DNA of 15,898 bases from Thioglobus_B sp964558405 (GCA_964558405.1 CAZLDG010000030.1:1-15898); one strand, 5' to 3'. Numbered from the stretch's first letter, positions 1-7,744 are shown. Translations and numbers: made by a program. The notes: generated by a model from the sequence alone, not told the origin.

Positions 1-125
1 GTAATCTCCGGAATGGCGCTCTCAAGCGCAGTGGCTAGCATCATCGTCACCGAGGTGAAAATCAACTTACCAATATGTGGCTTTAGGTAAGGGAATAGGC
101 GAGAGACGAATTGTCGATATTGCAT
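1..125 (-). CDS. msbA: Lipid A export ABC transporter MsbA, N-terminal fragment
   Basis: The minus strand opens at an ATG at 125-123 and reads without a stop to the window edge, giving about 41 residues. The peptide begins MQYRQFVSRLFPYLKPHIG and continues into the start of a hydrophobic helix, which resembles the cytoplasmic lead-in and first membrane helix of MsbA. MsbA is an inner-membrane homodimeric ABC exporter that flips lipid A-core to the periplasmic face. The ATPase half lies outside the window, so the call rests only on the N-terminus; another type I exporter half-transporter is possible. No Shine-Dalgarno sequence is visible before the start. The gene is divergent from pyrG. Confidence 0.65.
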   Translation of the reverse strand, partial: MQYRQFVSRLFPYLKPHIGKLIFTSVTMMLATALESAIPEI

Positions 126-140
126 TGCAAAATAAATGTT

Positions 141-170
141 TTGTTGGACGAATATTCTACACGATTTAAT
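141..170 (+). promoter_or_regulatory. Candidate pyrG promoter in the msbA-pyrG divergent gap
   Basis: The 78-base gap between the two divergent starts must hold control signals for both genes. On the plus strand TTGTTG (141-146) and TTTAAT (165-170) are spaced 18 bases apart and resemble weak sigma-70 -35 and -10 boxes. TATCAT at 172-177 is an alternative -10. The -35 match is only about half of consensus, so this is a plausible guess. Confidence 0.3.
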
Positions 171-203
171 GTATCATAAGCCTTTCAACTTTGTTAGTTC
201 TAC

Positions 204-1838
204 ATGACAAAATACATCTTTATCACCGGCGGTGTGGTTTCTTCTCTAGGTAAAGGAATTGCCAGCGCCTCTCTAGCTTCTTTATTAGAATCCCGCGGTC
301 TTAAAGTGACCATGTTAAAGCTCGATCCGTATATCAATGTGGATCCTGGTACCATGAGTCCGTTCCAGCATGGCGAGGTATTTGTCACCAATGATGGTGC
401 AGAAACCGATCTAGATTTAGGACATTACGAGCGATTTGTACGCATTCAACTGGGCAAGAAGAATAATTTTACTGCCGGTCGTGTGTATGAAAATGTGATT
501 GAGCGCGAACGTCGTGGTGATTATCTAGGTGCAACGGTACAAATTATTCCGCACATTACCAATGAGATCAAAGATCTAACCAAAGCCGGTGCTGAAGGCG
601 CGGATATTGCTTTGGTTGAGGTTGGCGGTACGGCTGGTGATATTGAGTCTTTGCCATTTATGGAAGCCATTCGTCAAATGAGTTTGGATGTCGGGCGTGA
701 GAATACCTTGTTCGTACATCTAACGCTATTGCCTTATATTAAGGTAGCGGGTGAGCTCAAAACCAAACCAACCCAGCACTCAGTAAAAGAGTTGCGCGGT
801 ATTGGTATTCAGCCAGATATTCTTATTTGTCGTGCTGAACAAGAATTGCCTGAGGCTGAGCGTAAAAAGATTGCACTGTTTACCAATGTAGAAGAAAGCT
901 CGGTTTTCACTTCACTGGATGTAGACACCATCTATAAAGTACCACAGGCCCTACACGCCCAAGGTCTGGACAATGTAGTGGTGAGAAAACTTAACCTGGA
1001 TTGTAAAGATGCCAATCTGAGCGAGTGGGATGCAGTGATTCACAAATTAGAGCACCCAACGCATACGGTTGATATTGCTATGGTGGGTAAGTATATGGAT
1101 TTGACAGAGTCTTATAAGTCTTTGTCAGAAGCACTGATTCATGCGGGTGTGCATACACAGACCAAGGTCAATATTCATTATTTTGATTCCGAAGAAATTG
1201 AGAAAAATGGCACGGCTTGTCTTTCAGAGATGAGTGCTATTTTGGTTCCAGGTGGTTTCGGAAATCGTGGTGTCGAAGGTAAGATTGCCACTGTGACTTA
1301 TGCGCGCGAAAATAATGTGCCGTATTTAGGTATTTGTTTGGGTATGCAGGTAGCGGTGATTGAATATGCCCGTAATATGGCCAATATGAGCGGCGCCAAC
1401 TCAACCGAATTTGATGAAAACACCCCGTATCCAGTGGTCGGTTTGATTACCGAGTGGCAGGATGAAGATGGCTCAACACAAACTCGTGACGCAGCCTCAG
1501 ACTTGGGTGGTACCATGCGTCTAGGTGGTCAGGAGTGTCGATTAACATCAGGTAGTAATGCCAGAAAGATCTATGGGGAAGACACCATTGTTGAGCGTCA
1601 TCGCCATCGTTATGAGGTGAACAATCAGCTTATTGATCAAGTGGAAGCAGCCGGCCTGACCATCTCTGGCAAGTCAGTTGATGGTTCATTGGTAGAAATG
1701 GTAGAAATTAAGGATCACCCTTGGTTTGTAGCCTGTCAATTTCACCCAGAGTTTACCTCTACACCTAGAGATGGCCACCCACTGTTTTCTAGCTTTATTC
1801 AAGCAGCAAGCAAGGCGCATAATCTGATTCTGTCTTAA
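204..1838 (+). CDS. pyrG: CTP synthase (glutamine-hydrolysing)
   Basis: PyrG makes CTP from UTP, ATP and glutamine, the last step of pyrimidine nucleotide synthesis, in the cytoplasm. The 544 residues match the usual length (545 in E. coli). The N-terminal synthetase domain carries the nucleotide-binding loop TGGVVSSLGKG near residues 8-18 and the KLDPYINVDPGTM segment near 39-51. The C-terminal class I glutaminase domain has its nucleophile Cys378 in GICLGMQ and the His514-Pro-Glu516 pair in CQFHPEF, completing the catalytic triad. The start is fixed by alignment to the E. coli N-terminus; no clear Shine-Dalgarno precedes it. Its stop shares one base with the start of the next gene (TAATG), so the two are probably translated in sequence. 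The gene is intact. Confidence 0.98.
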   Translation: MTKYIFITGGVVSSLGKGIASASLASLLESRGLKVTMLKLDPYINVDPGTMSPFQHGEVFVTNDGAETDLDLGHYERFVRIQLGKKNNFTAGRVYENVIERERRGDYLGATVQIIPHITNEIKDLTKAGAEGADIALVEVGGTAGDIESLPFMEAIRQMSLDVGRENTLFVHLTLLPYIKVAGELKTKPTQHSVKELRGIGIQPDILICRAEQELPEAERKKIALFTNVEESSVFTSLDVDTIYKVPQALHAQGLDNVVVRKLNLDCKDANLSEWDAVIHKLEHPTHTVDIAMVGKYMDLTESYKSLSEALIHAGVHTQTKVNIHYFDSEEIEKNGTACLSEMSAILVPGGFGNRGVEGKIATVTYARENNVPYLGICLGMQVAVIEYARNMANMSGANSTEFDENTPYPVVGLITEWQDEDGSTQTRDAASDLGGTMRLGGQECRLTSGSNARKIYGEDTIVERHRHRYEVNNQLIDQVEAAGLTISGKSVDGSLVEMVEIKDHPWFVACQFHPEFTSTPRDGHPLFSSFIQAASKAHNLILS

Positions 1839-2176
1839 TGTTTACGCGGATATTCGAGTACTGGGAAAAGCCGGATTTTTCCCAGTATTGTCTATCCGAA
1901 TTAAGTCGTCTTCAAGTCGAAGAACTACCTCTGCAAGATTGTTGTCAATATTCCTGCGTTATCGAACTAAAGAGTCTTTCCTTTCGTCTGATTTCCCAGC
2001 AAAAAGTCTCTGAGCATTTGTTAATCAAAGTCGGGGTGTTTTTTCAAGAAGTGCTCTCAGGCTGTGCTTGTAGCGATGATCCCTCACAAGCTATGATTCA
2101 TGAGAATAATTATTGTGAGCTTGAGCTGCGTGTTGAAAAAGATGGTATGTTTAGCTTTAGGACTTGCGCTTTTTAA
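1838..2176 (+). CDS. Small cysteine-rich protein of unknown function
   Basis: This 112-residue frame begins within the pyrG stop codon (TAATG), a layout typical of translational coupling, and fills the whole space up to the convergent der gene, which it overlaps by 20 bases. I cannot name its function. It has eight cysteines (18, 35, 36, 40, 76, 78, 93, 110), no signal peptide and no membrane helix. The most distinctive stretches are FEYWEKPDFSQY near the N-terminus and GCACSDDP at 75-82, followed by NNYCELEL. From memory, similar small proteobacterial proteins share a YWE.P.FS opening and a GC.C.DDP core, which supports a real gene, but I cannot verify this here. The CxC and neighbouring cysteines could bind a metal; that is speculation. 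Codons 8-17 form a long perfect inverted repeat. Confidence 0.7.
   Translation: MFTRIFEYWEKPDFSQYCLSELSRLQVEELPLQDCCQYSCVIELKSLSFRLISQQKVSEHLLIKVGVFFQEVLSGCACSDDPSQAMIHENNYCELELRVEKDGMFSFRTCAF
1859..1887. repeat. Perfect 11-bp inverted repeat inside the small gene after pyrG
   Basis: TACTGGGAAAA (1859-1869) pairs perfectly with TTTTCCCAGTA (1877-1887) around a 7-base loop, GCCGGAT. It starts 20 bases after the pyrG stop. It lies wholly inside codons 8-17 of the following gene. The T-run is in the inner part of the 3' arm, with no U-tract after the stem, so it is not a standard intrinsic terminator on either strand. It could still pause or attenuate transcription, or protect the 3' end of pyrG mRNA. 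Confidence 0.7.
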
Positions 2177-3560
2177 CAAATTTCATCAAACGGCGTTTGC
2201 GGTTAATTTGTCGATCGCTTAGGGTGTTTTTCTTATCTTTAAAGGGATTGTCACCGCTGCGATATTCAATTCTAATCGGTGTATTTTTTAAGCCTAACGC
2301 CTCAATAAAGAAGTTTTTTAGATAGCGGTCATAGGCACTAGGCACGCTTTGCAGATGATTACCATGGAAAACAAAAGTCGGTGGAAACACATCGACTTGG
2401 TTGGCATATTTGATTCGCGGTCGTTTGCCTCTAACATTTGGCGGTTGGTGCGCCGCATTAGCAGCTTCTAACACCTTGTTAAGTTCTGAGGTTGAGTGTT
2501 GCTTACCCGCATAGGTATATGATTGATTAATGGGGGCGAACAACTTACCCACGCCAGAGCCATGTAGTGCGGAGATATAGTGCACGCTGGCGTAATTCAC
2601 AAACGAGAGCTTAACATCGAGCTTGCGCTTAACCTCTTGCTTTTGATAATCATCCAGACCATCCCATTTGTTAATCACCACCAGCAGTGCACGACCTTTA
2701 TCGGCAATCATCCCCAGTAGGGTAGCGTCTTGCTCGGTCACGCCTTCATGAGCATCTAGCACTAAGATTACCACATGCGATTTATCCAAGGCTTCAATCG
2801 CCTTAATGATGGAGAATTTCTCAATTTTCTCGTGGGTTGAGCGTTTGCGACGAATACCCGCAGTATCAATGAGTGTATATTGTTGCCCCTCGCGCTCGAA
2901 AGGAATATAGATGCTATCACGCGTGGTACCTGGCAGGTCAATCGCCAGCACGCGTTCTTCACCCAAAATACGATTAACCAAGGTAGATTTACCCACATTG
3001 GGTCGACCCAGTACTGCCACAGCAATACCTTCAATCTCATCTTCGTCTTCTTCGTCAAGTGTTGGTTCTGGCAACACCACGAGTGTGGCCTCGATTAAAT
3101 CACCAATACCTTGGCCATGTTCAGCAGCGATCAGATGCGGCTCACCCAGGCCAAGCTCGTAGAACTCAACCGCGTGGGTTAGATCTAGACCTTCGGATTT
3201 ATTACACACCACAAAAATCTCTTTTTTAAGCTTGCGCAGCTCTTGCGCAATGTCTCGATCCAGACTGGTGAGTCCATCACGACTGCTGACAATGAAATAA
3301 ATCACATCGGATTCTTCTAAGGCGCTAAGTACTTGAGAGGCAATACCATGATCCACCACATTGTCATCACCGGTCAGGCCGCCAGTGTCTATCAGACTCA
3401 CCGGCGTATCATCATCCAGTAGCGTAGTTGCATATTGACGATCGCGCGTTAGACCTTCAAAATCACTCACCAAAGCCTGGCGGGATTTGCTTAAGCGGTT
3501 AAAGAGGGTGGACTTGCCGACATTGGGCCGCCCAACCAGGGCAATGGTTGGCAAAGACAT
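2157..3560 (-). CDS. der: Ribosome-assembly GTPase Der (EngA)
   Basis: Der is an essential tandem GTPase that helps the 50S subunit mature. The 467-residue protein has the full architecture: GTPase domain 1 with P-loop GRPNVGKS at 10-17 and DTGG at 58-61; GTPase domain 2 with an identical P-loop at 185-192, DTAG at 232-235 and NKWD at 297-300; then a C-terminal KH-like domain and a basic tail (KRKRRLMKFVKKRKS). The first-domain G4 motif is NKSE (120-123) rather than NKxD, a conservative change I believe also occurs in other proteobacterial Der proteins. It is slightly shorter than the E. coli protein (490). It starts at ATG four bases after the upstream yfgM-like gene, so it is probably the last gene of the hisS operon. 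The 3' end overlaps the convergent small gene by 20 bases. Confidence 0.97.
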   Translation of the reverse strand: MSLPTIALVGRPNVGKSTLFNRLSKSRQALVSDFEGLTRDRQYATTLLDDDTPVSLIDTGGLTGDDNVVDHGIASQVLSALEESDVIYFIVSSRDGLTSLDRDIAQELRKLKKEIFVVCNKSEGLDLTHAVEFYELGLGEPHLIAAEHGQGIGDLIEATLVVLPEPTLDEEDEDEIEGIAVAVLGRPNVGKSTLVNRILGEERVLAIDLPGTTRDSIYIPFEREGQQYTLIDTAGIRRKRSTHEKIEKFSIIKAIEALDKSHVVILVLDAHEGVTEQDATLLGMIADKGRALLVVINKWDGLDDYQKQEVKRKLDVKLSFVNYASVHYISALHGSGVGKLFAPINQSYTYAGKQHSTSELNKVLEAANAAHQPPNVRGKRPRIKYANQVDVFPPTFVFHGNHLQSVPSAYDRYLKNFFIEALGLKNTPIRIEYRSGDNPFKDKKNTLSDRQINRKRRLMKFVKKRKS

Positions 3561-3564
3561 GAGC

Positions 3565-4182
3565 TTATCTCAAGTCGTCTAGTTTGATTTGAATCAGATT
3601 TTGCAACGCAGAGTCAGCAGAGATTTGTGCTTTGGCTAATTGATAGTGTTTGATGGCTGATTGTGTCTCACCCTTGGCCAGATAAGCATCGCCCTTAGCA
3701 TGATTAAACAAGCCAGAGAATTTATCATCAGCGGTTGTATTTAAAAGACTCAGTGCTTGCTCATATTGCCCCAGCTCTACATGTAGTGCGCTGGCTCTGA
3801 GTTTGGCCACATTGGCAATCAGTGTGTTCTCCACCTGGGTCAGCGGTGTAAGATGGCCTAGTGCCTGGTTAAAATCTCCCGCATCAACCGCAGTTTTGGC
3901 CAACATAAGTTCAGCTTGTTGATTGTAGCTACTATCGGCAAAATCTTGCTGTAATGCCGCGTAGGCTTGAGTATTGTTTGGATTGACACTTAGATTTAGA
4001 TAATGTGTTCTGGCCTCAACCGCTTGAGTGTGTTGGTAAGCTTGGTAAGCATCTAGACCCCAAATAGCACTCAAACCAATCGCCACACCGGCAACAATTT
4101 GCATGCCATTAGTTTTAATCCAATCCTTAATCTGCTGTTCTTGTTCGTCTTCTGTTGGGCCAACGCCAATAAAATTTTTCAT
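3565..4182 (-). CDS. yfgM: YfgM-type membrane-anchored TPR-like protein
   Basis: In E. coli YfgM is an inner-membrane protein with a periplasmic TPR domain that associates with SecYEG and the chaperone PpiD and aids envelope protein biogenesis. This 205-residue protein matches in form: a short charged cytoplasmic N-terminus with TEDEQEQQIKDWIKTNG, one membrane helix at about residues 28-46 (IVAGVAIGLSAIWGL), and a helical C-terminal part with TPR-like repeats (for example ALGHLTPL, ALSLLNTT, AIKHYQLAKAQI). Position supports the call: it lies two bases after hisS and four before der, as in enterobacteria except that bamB is missing. Sequence divergence in the repeat region makes this a family-level assignment. 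No Shine-Dalgarno is evident, so translation may be coupled to hisS. Confidence 0.85.
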   Translation of the reverse strand: MKNFIGVGPTEDEQEQQIKDWIKTNGMQIVAGVAIGLSAIWGLDAYQAYQHTQAVEARTHYLNLSVNPNNTQAYAALQQDFADSSYNQQAELMLAKTAVDAGDFNQALGHLTPLTQVENTLIANVAKLRASALHVELGQYEQALSLLNTTADDKFSGLFNHAKGDAYLAKGETQSAIKHYQLAKAQISADSALQNLIQIKLDDLR

Positions 4183-4184
4183 GG

Positions 4185-5456
4185 TTAGTTAATTTGTTGT
4201 TCTAGATATTGTAGAGCCTGTTCAAGTGTTAGGCTTTGCTGCTCACCCTGGCCTTTTAATGGCTTTAAGCTAACCTGGTTATTTTCAACCTCAGTCTCAC
4301 CAATAATCAGGGCAAAATCTGCACCGGCTTTATCAGCCTTTTTAAATTGTGCTTTAAAACTGCCTAGGCCAATGTCATTATAAACAATCATCTGCGGCAG
4401 ATGTGCATGTAGTGCGTCTGCGATTTGCATGGATCTAAGCTGCGCTGCGTCTCCTAGTGCTACGATATATAAGGCGGTTTTATCACTATGAACACGGGTG
4501 TCTTGTTCTTGGAGTAGTAGCAATAAACGCTCCAGGCCAATAGCAAAGCCTACGGCTGGCGTGGCGTTTCCGCCCATTTTCTCCACCAGGGAGTCATAAC
4601 GACCACCAGCACAAATAGTGCCTTGCGAGCCTAAATCGGTAGTGGTCCATTCAAAGACTGTGCGGTTGTAATAATCCAGACCACGAACCAGACGCTCGTT
4701 GATGGCATAATCAATACCTAGGCATTCTAAGTAGCTTTTAAACTGCTCGAAATGTAGGGCTGATTCCTCGTCAAGGTGTGCCATTAGTTTGGGTGCAGCG
4801 TTAATCAATGCTTGCATCTGGGGATTTTTACTGTCTAAAATGCGCAGCGGATTGGTTGATAATCTGCGCGTTGAATCCTCATCTAATTGTGCTTGATGCT
4901 CAGTGAAATAATCCACCAAGATTTGACGATAGTTTGCACGTGCTTCACTAGAACCTAAAGTATTGATCTCCAGCGTCACGTTTTTAAGTCCTAATTTTTG
5001 CCACAAATTGTGGGTCATGGCCATGAGTTCGGCATCAACCTTAGCCTCTGTCGCGCCAAATACTTCTACGCCAACCTGGTTAAATTGACGATAACGACCT
5101 TTTTGTGGACGCTCGTGTCGAAACATCTGGCCTTGATAGAATACTTTTTGAATACCTTCGCGTGGCAGGTTGTGTTCAATCATTGCGCGCACGCAACCCG
5201 CAGTACCCTCAGGCCTAAGACTTAGCGAATCACCACCAGTATCGGTCCAAGTGTACATTTCTTTTTCCACGATGTCCGTTGCCTGGCCGATAGCGCGACA
5301 AAAGGTCTCGGTTTTTTCCACAATAGGGGTACGAATGTTTTTATAACCATAGGCAACAAATAGCTCGGTAATGGTTTTCTCTAAATGTAGCCAAAGCTCT
5401 GAGTCTTTGGGCAATAAATCATTCATGCCACGAATGGCTTGGATTTTTTTACTCAC
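4185..5456 (-). CDS. hisS: Histidyl-tRNA synthetase
   Basis: HisS attaches histidine to tRNA-His in the cytoplasm using ATP. The 423 residues match the E. coli length (424). Class II features are all visible: motif 2 FRHERPQKGRYRQF at about 112-125, the histidine-specific signature LVRGLDYYNRTVFEW in the middle of the protein, AGGRYDSLVE, and motif 3 GFAIGLERL; a C-terminal anticodon-binding domain follows. The start is a GTG at 5456-5454, giving SKKIQAIRGMND, which aligns with the E. coli N-terminus; no nearer ATG would keep the conserved IQAIRGMND segment. It leads the minus-strand group hisS–yfgM–der. The 64-base gap upstream contains TAAAAT (complement of 5487-5492), a possible -10, but no convincing -35. 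Confidence 0.97.
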   Translation of the reverse strand: MSKKIQAIRGMNDLLPKDSELWLHLEKTITELFVAYGYKNIRTPIVEKTETFCRAIGQATDIVEKEMYTWTDTGGDSLSLRPEGTAGCVRAMIEHNLPREGIQKVFYQGQMFRHERPQKGRYRQFNQVGVEVFGATEAKVDAELMAMTHNLWQKLGLKNVTLEINTLGSSEARANYRQILVDYFTEHQAQLDEDSTRRLSTNPLRILDSKNPQMQALINAAPKLMAHLDEESALHFEQFKSYLECLGIDYAINERLVRGLDYYNRTVFEWTTTDLGSQGTICAGGRYDSLVEKMGGNATPAVGFAIGLERLLLLLQEQDTRVHSDKTALYIVALGDAAQLRSMQIADALHAHLPQMIVYNDIGLGSFKAQFKKADKAGADFALIIGETEVENNQVSLKPLKGQGEQQSLTLEQALQYLEQQIN

Positions 5457-5520
5457 AGAAATTAGATTGTGATTAACTTGAGGGCTATTTTACCCATAAT
5501 TATCAGGTTTTTAGCCGTAT

Positions 5521-6408
5521 TCAAGGCTGTTTGTCTGGGTAATAGATAGAGATTGCAAAAAACACCACAAAGGCAAAAATCAGACGAATACTAATCAGCA
5601 GCACCAGGTCGGCACCAAATAGTACAAACAACAAACTGTCTTCAATAATAGCATGCGCTACCATGAGAAAATAACACACCGAGAGAATCTGTTTGCGTGT
5701 CATATTTTTGGCTTCTTTTAATAGCACACCGGCACCATAGGTAATACCAATTAATACCCCAGTAATTAGCGCCATCATCGCACTTAGATGATAATCAAAC
5801 TTAGTGAGAAACCTTAGGCCTTTGATAAAAGTGGTGAGCAGGATAACCAAACTGACCAAGATAGAAATCTCAATAGCCAGTACGCCGGCCTCTAAGGTCT
5901 TGACTTGGATAAACTCACCTAAGCTTGTCGGTTGTTGTGTTTGTATCTGGTATGGGGCGTTGCTGATTAAATCCGGGTTGGTAAATAGCAAGTCGCTGGG
6001 CAGGGCGATCAGCGGAATCAACACCACAAAGGCCATTACCAGTCTAAAGGCGATGGATTTTAGCCAGTCAATACCCAGTTTTTTCATAATCGCTGATTCC
6101 ACTGGAATAGAGTGCAGCACACCTAAAAATAAACCCAATACCGTCCAGTCGTACACGCTTAGGCTTAGCGGAGCGGCAAAAGCAATAGCGGCGTATAGAT
6201 TAAGAAACACTCCAGCAGCCAGTGCTAAGGCTGCCTCAGGTGGTAGATTTAACAAGGCGGTAAAAGGCTCGAATACTTGAGCAATGATTGGCATGAGTTC
6301 AAAATACAGTAGCAATTCAGCCAATAAAAAATACGGAATAACCGTCAGTAAAATGATTTTAACCGTGGCCAGTGTGTCGCCAACAAAGGCGCGCGTATCA
6401 AAGCTCAC
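5521..6408 (-). CDS. Nucleoside-recognition (Gate) domain membrane protein
   Basis: This is a strongly hydrophobic 295-residue inner-membrane protein with about eight predicted helices. The first half (LATVKIILLTVIPYFLLAELL, then LNLPPEAALALAAGVF) looks like the nucleoside recognition, or Gate, domain also found in SpmA/SpmB and in nucleoside and FeoB-type transporters. The second half repeats the plan, and the two halves share a matched motif, HSIPVES (99-105) and HAIIEDS (252-258). Substrate is unknown; nucleosides are a guess based on the neighbouring 5'-nucleotidase. The start is GTG at 6408, overlapping the nucleotidase stop in GTGA, so translation is probably coupled. It is the last gene of the dnaB-led minus-strand run. 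A gene symbol is not justified. Confidence 0.75.
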   Translation of the reverse strand: MSFDTRAFVGDTLATVKIILLTVIPYFLLAELLLYFELMPIIAQVFEPFTALLNLPPEAALALAAGVFLNLYAAIAFAAPLSLSVYDWTVLGLFLGVLHSIPVESAIMKKLGIDWLKSIAFRLVMAFVVLIPLIALPSDLLFTNPDLISNAPYQIQTQQPTSLGEFIQVKTLEAGVLAIEISILVSLVILLTTFIKGLRFLTKFDYHLSAMMALITGVLIGITYGAGVLLKEAKNMTRKQILSVCYFLMVAHAIIEDSLLFVLFGADLVLLISIRLIFAFVVFFAISIYYPDKQP

Positions 6409-7307
6409 GAATTGGAGATGCCATTAGGAACATGGCCAGTAGGAACGTATTTAGAAGCAGACTCGCAATGCTTGTGTTGATCATCAAAGAAGATATCAGC
6501 GCCAAATTTATCCAAGAAAACCCCCTTGTCTAAACCACCCAAAAAGAACGATTCATCAATGCGAATACCCCAGGCGCGCATGGTGTGAATCACGCGTTTA
6601 TGTGAAGGCGCGCTTCTGGCAGTTACCAAGGCAGTGCGGATTGGATTGTCTTCTTCAGCAAAAGTGGACTGAATCTTGTGTAAGGATTTTAAAAAGCATT
6701 TAAAAGGGCCGGCTTTGAGTTCAACATGTGCCGATTTTTTCTCATTTTCTTCAAAGGCCTTCATGCCTTTTTCTTGATAGATTTTCTCCGACTCGTCAGA
6801 AAAAATAACCGCATCTCCATCAAAGGCGATGCGCAATTGAGTTTTGTGGATATTTTTATTACCACCACCTACAATTGAAGCCGCAGCAAAGCCTTTTTCT
6901 AAGGCTTTTTGCACGTCCTGATAATTACTGGATAGGAACAAATCGGCTTCAAATGCGCCGACCAAGTTATGGGTACTTTCACCGCGGGTAAAAGCGGCGC
7001 GTGAAATATTCAACCCATAATGTTCGATAGAATTAAAGATTCTCAAACCGGTATCGGCACTATTGCGTGAGAGTAGAATCACGTCAATTGGGGTTTTTTC
7101 GGTATTCAGTGCCATGAGTTTTTTCACCAGAGAAAAGCCCACACCTGGCTCCAGAATCACTTCTTCATTTTCTTCTTGGTGTTTGGCATAGGCCTCAACC
7201 CCTTGTTCTTTGTAGATTTTGTGCGATTCATCCAGATTAAACAGCGCTCTGGATGAGATGGCCACTACCAGCTTGTCTTTGGCATTAGGAGCTACAGCGT
7301 CTGCCAT
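6405..7307 (-). CDS. Cytosolic 5'-nucleotidase, cN-I type (PF06189-like)
   Basis: The 300-residue protein resembles the bacterial 5'-nucleotidase family and the vertebrate AMP-preferring enzymes NT5C1A/B, including ISSRALFNLDES near the N-terminus and AFDGDAVIFSDES at 161-173. Such enzymes remove phosphate from nucleoside monophosphates, chiefly AMP. HAD-type catalytic positions are visible: motif I D163-G-D165, motif II TARS at 229-232 and motif IV GADIFFDD at 269-276. The first half is a recognisable second copy of the same fold that has lost these residues (D163 and D165 correspond to S18 and R20; D275-D276 to S126-S127). There is no signal peptide, so it should be cytoplasmic. A Shine-Dalgarno-like AAGGA precedes the ATG by 6 bases. 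It overlaps the yqiB-type gene by 16 bases and the Gate-protein gene by 4. Confidence 0.9.
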   Translation of the reverse strand: MADAVAPNAKDKLVVAISSRALFNLDESHKIYKEQGVEAYAKHQEENEEVILEPGVGFSLVKKLMALNTEKTPIDVILLSRNSADTGLRIFNSIEHYGLNISRAAFTRGESTHNLVGAFEADLFLSSNYQDVQKALEKGFAAASIVGGGNKNIHKTQLRIAFDGDAVIFSDESEKIYQEKGMKAFEENEKKSAHVELKAGPFKCFLKSLHKIQSTFAEEDNPIRTALVTARSAPSHKRVIHTMRAWGIRIDESFFLGGLDKGVFLDKFGADIFFDDQHKHCESASKYVPTGHVPNGISNS

Positions 7308-7744
7308 GGGTTATCCTTGTATTGATCCAGGCAAAAATCCAGCCATTTTTGCATAAAAGCGTTGATCTCATATTTGATATCCATGTCTGAGCATTTAGCC
7401 AGATAGGGGTGAGATTGGTTAATGGTGTCCATTTCGCAAATTGACATAACTTCGAGTAATTTCGCATCAAAATATACTTTGAATTTTACATCAGGCTTAT
7501 TCACACCGTTAATCTGATGCGTGAGAATAAAGACCCCAGTATGCGCCGATCTTTCTACCATTAGCAAGTATAGGTCTTGTTTGTGCGTATGACAAATTCT
7601 ACTGTCATGATACGTGCTATCAATCAGCGGTACCAGTTGTGAGAATTTTTGATAATTATCCTCAAACAATTGCGCTACTTCGCCATAGGTTTTTGGCTGG
7701 TTTTGATTGTACAAATCCTGTAGATGCTCAGTTGTTAAATCCAC
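7292..7744 (-). CDS. yqiB: YqiB-type DUF1249 protein
   Basis: This 150-residue soluble protein matches the DUF1249 family to which E. coli YqiB belongs. The best-matching stretches are FKVYFDAKLLEVMSI, comparable to VRLYHDAMVAEV, and DIKYEINAFMQKWLDFCL, comparable to DEKHQINQFLADWLRYCL. The molecular function is unknown to me. Genome context is conserved: yqiB lies directly beside cpdA in E. coli, as here. The start is a GTG at 7744-7742 that overlaps the cpdA end by 10 bases, and its TAG stop overlaps the nucleotidase by 16 bases. No Shine-Dalgarno is seen, so it probably depends on coupled translation. A reverse-strand alternative frame at 7285-7470 is a shadow of this gene. Confidence 0.88.
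   Translation of the reverse strand: MDLTTEHLQDLYNQNQPKTYGEVAQLFEDNYQKFSQLVPLIDSTYHDSRICHTHKQDLYLLMVERSAHTGVFILTHQINGVNKPDVKFKVYFDAKLLEVMSICEMDTINQSHPYLAKCSDMDIKYEINAFMQKWLDFCLDQYKDNPWQTL

Noticed and set aside
2880..3162. Plus-strand open frames opposite der
   Set aside because: They lie within the conserved second P-loop region of der, have low-complexity serine or arginine content and no ribosome site, so they are shadows.
3192..3203. Defective first G domain in Der because of NKSE
   Set aside because: Glutamate for aspartate is conservative, other motifs are intact, and I believe similar variants occur in other proteobacteria.
5483..5516. Hairpin GGCTA/TAGCC after the Gate-protein gene as a terminator
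   Set aside because: The stem is only five pairs with a large A/T loop and has no U-run after it.
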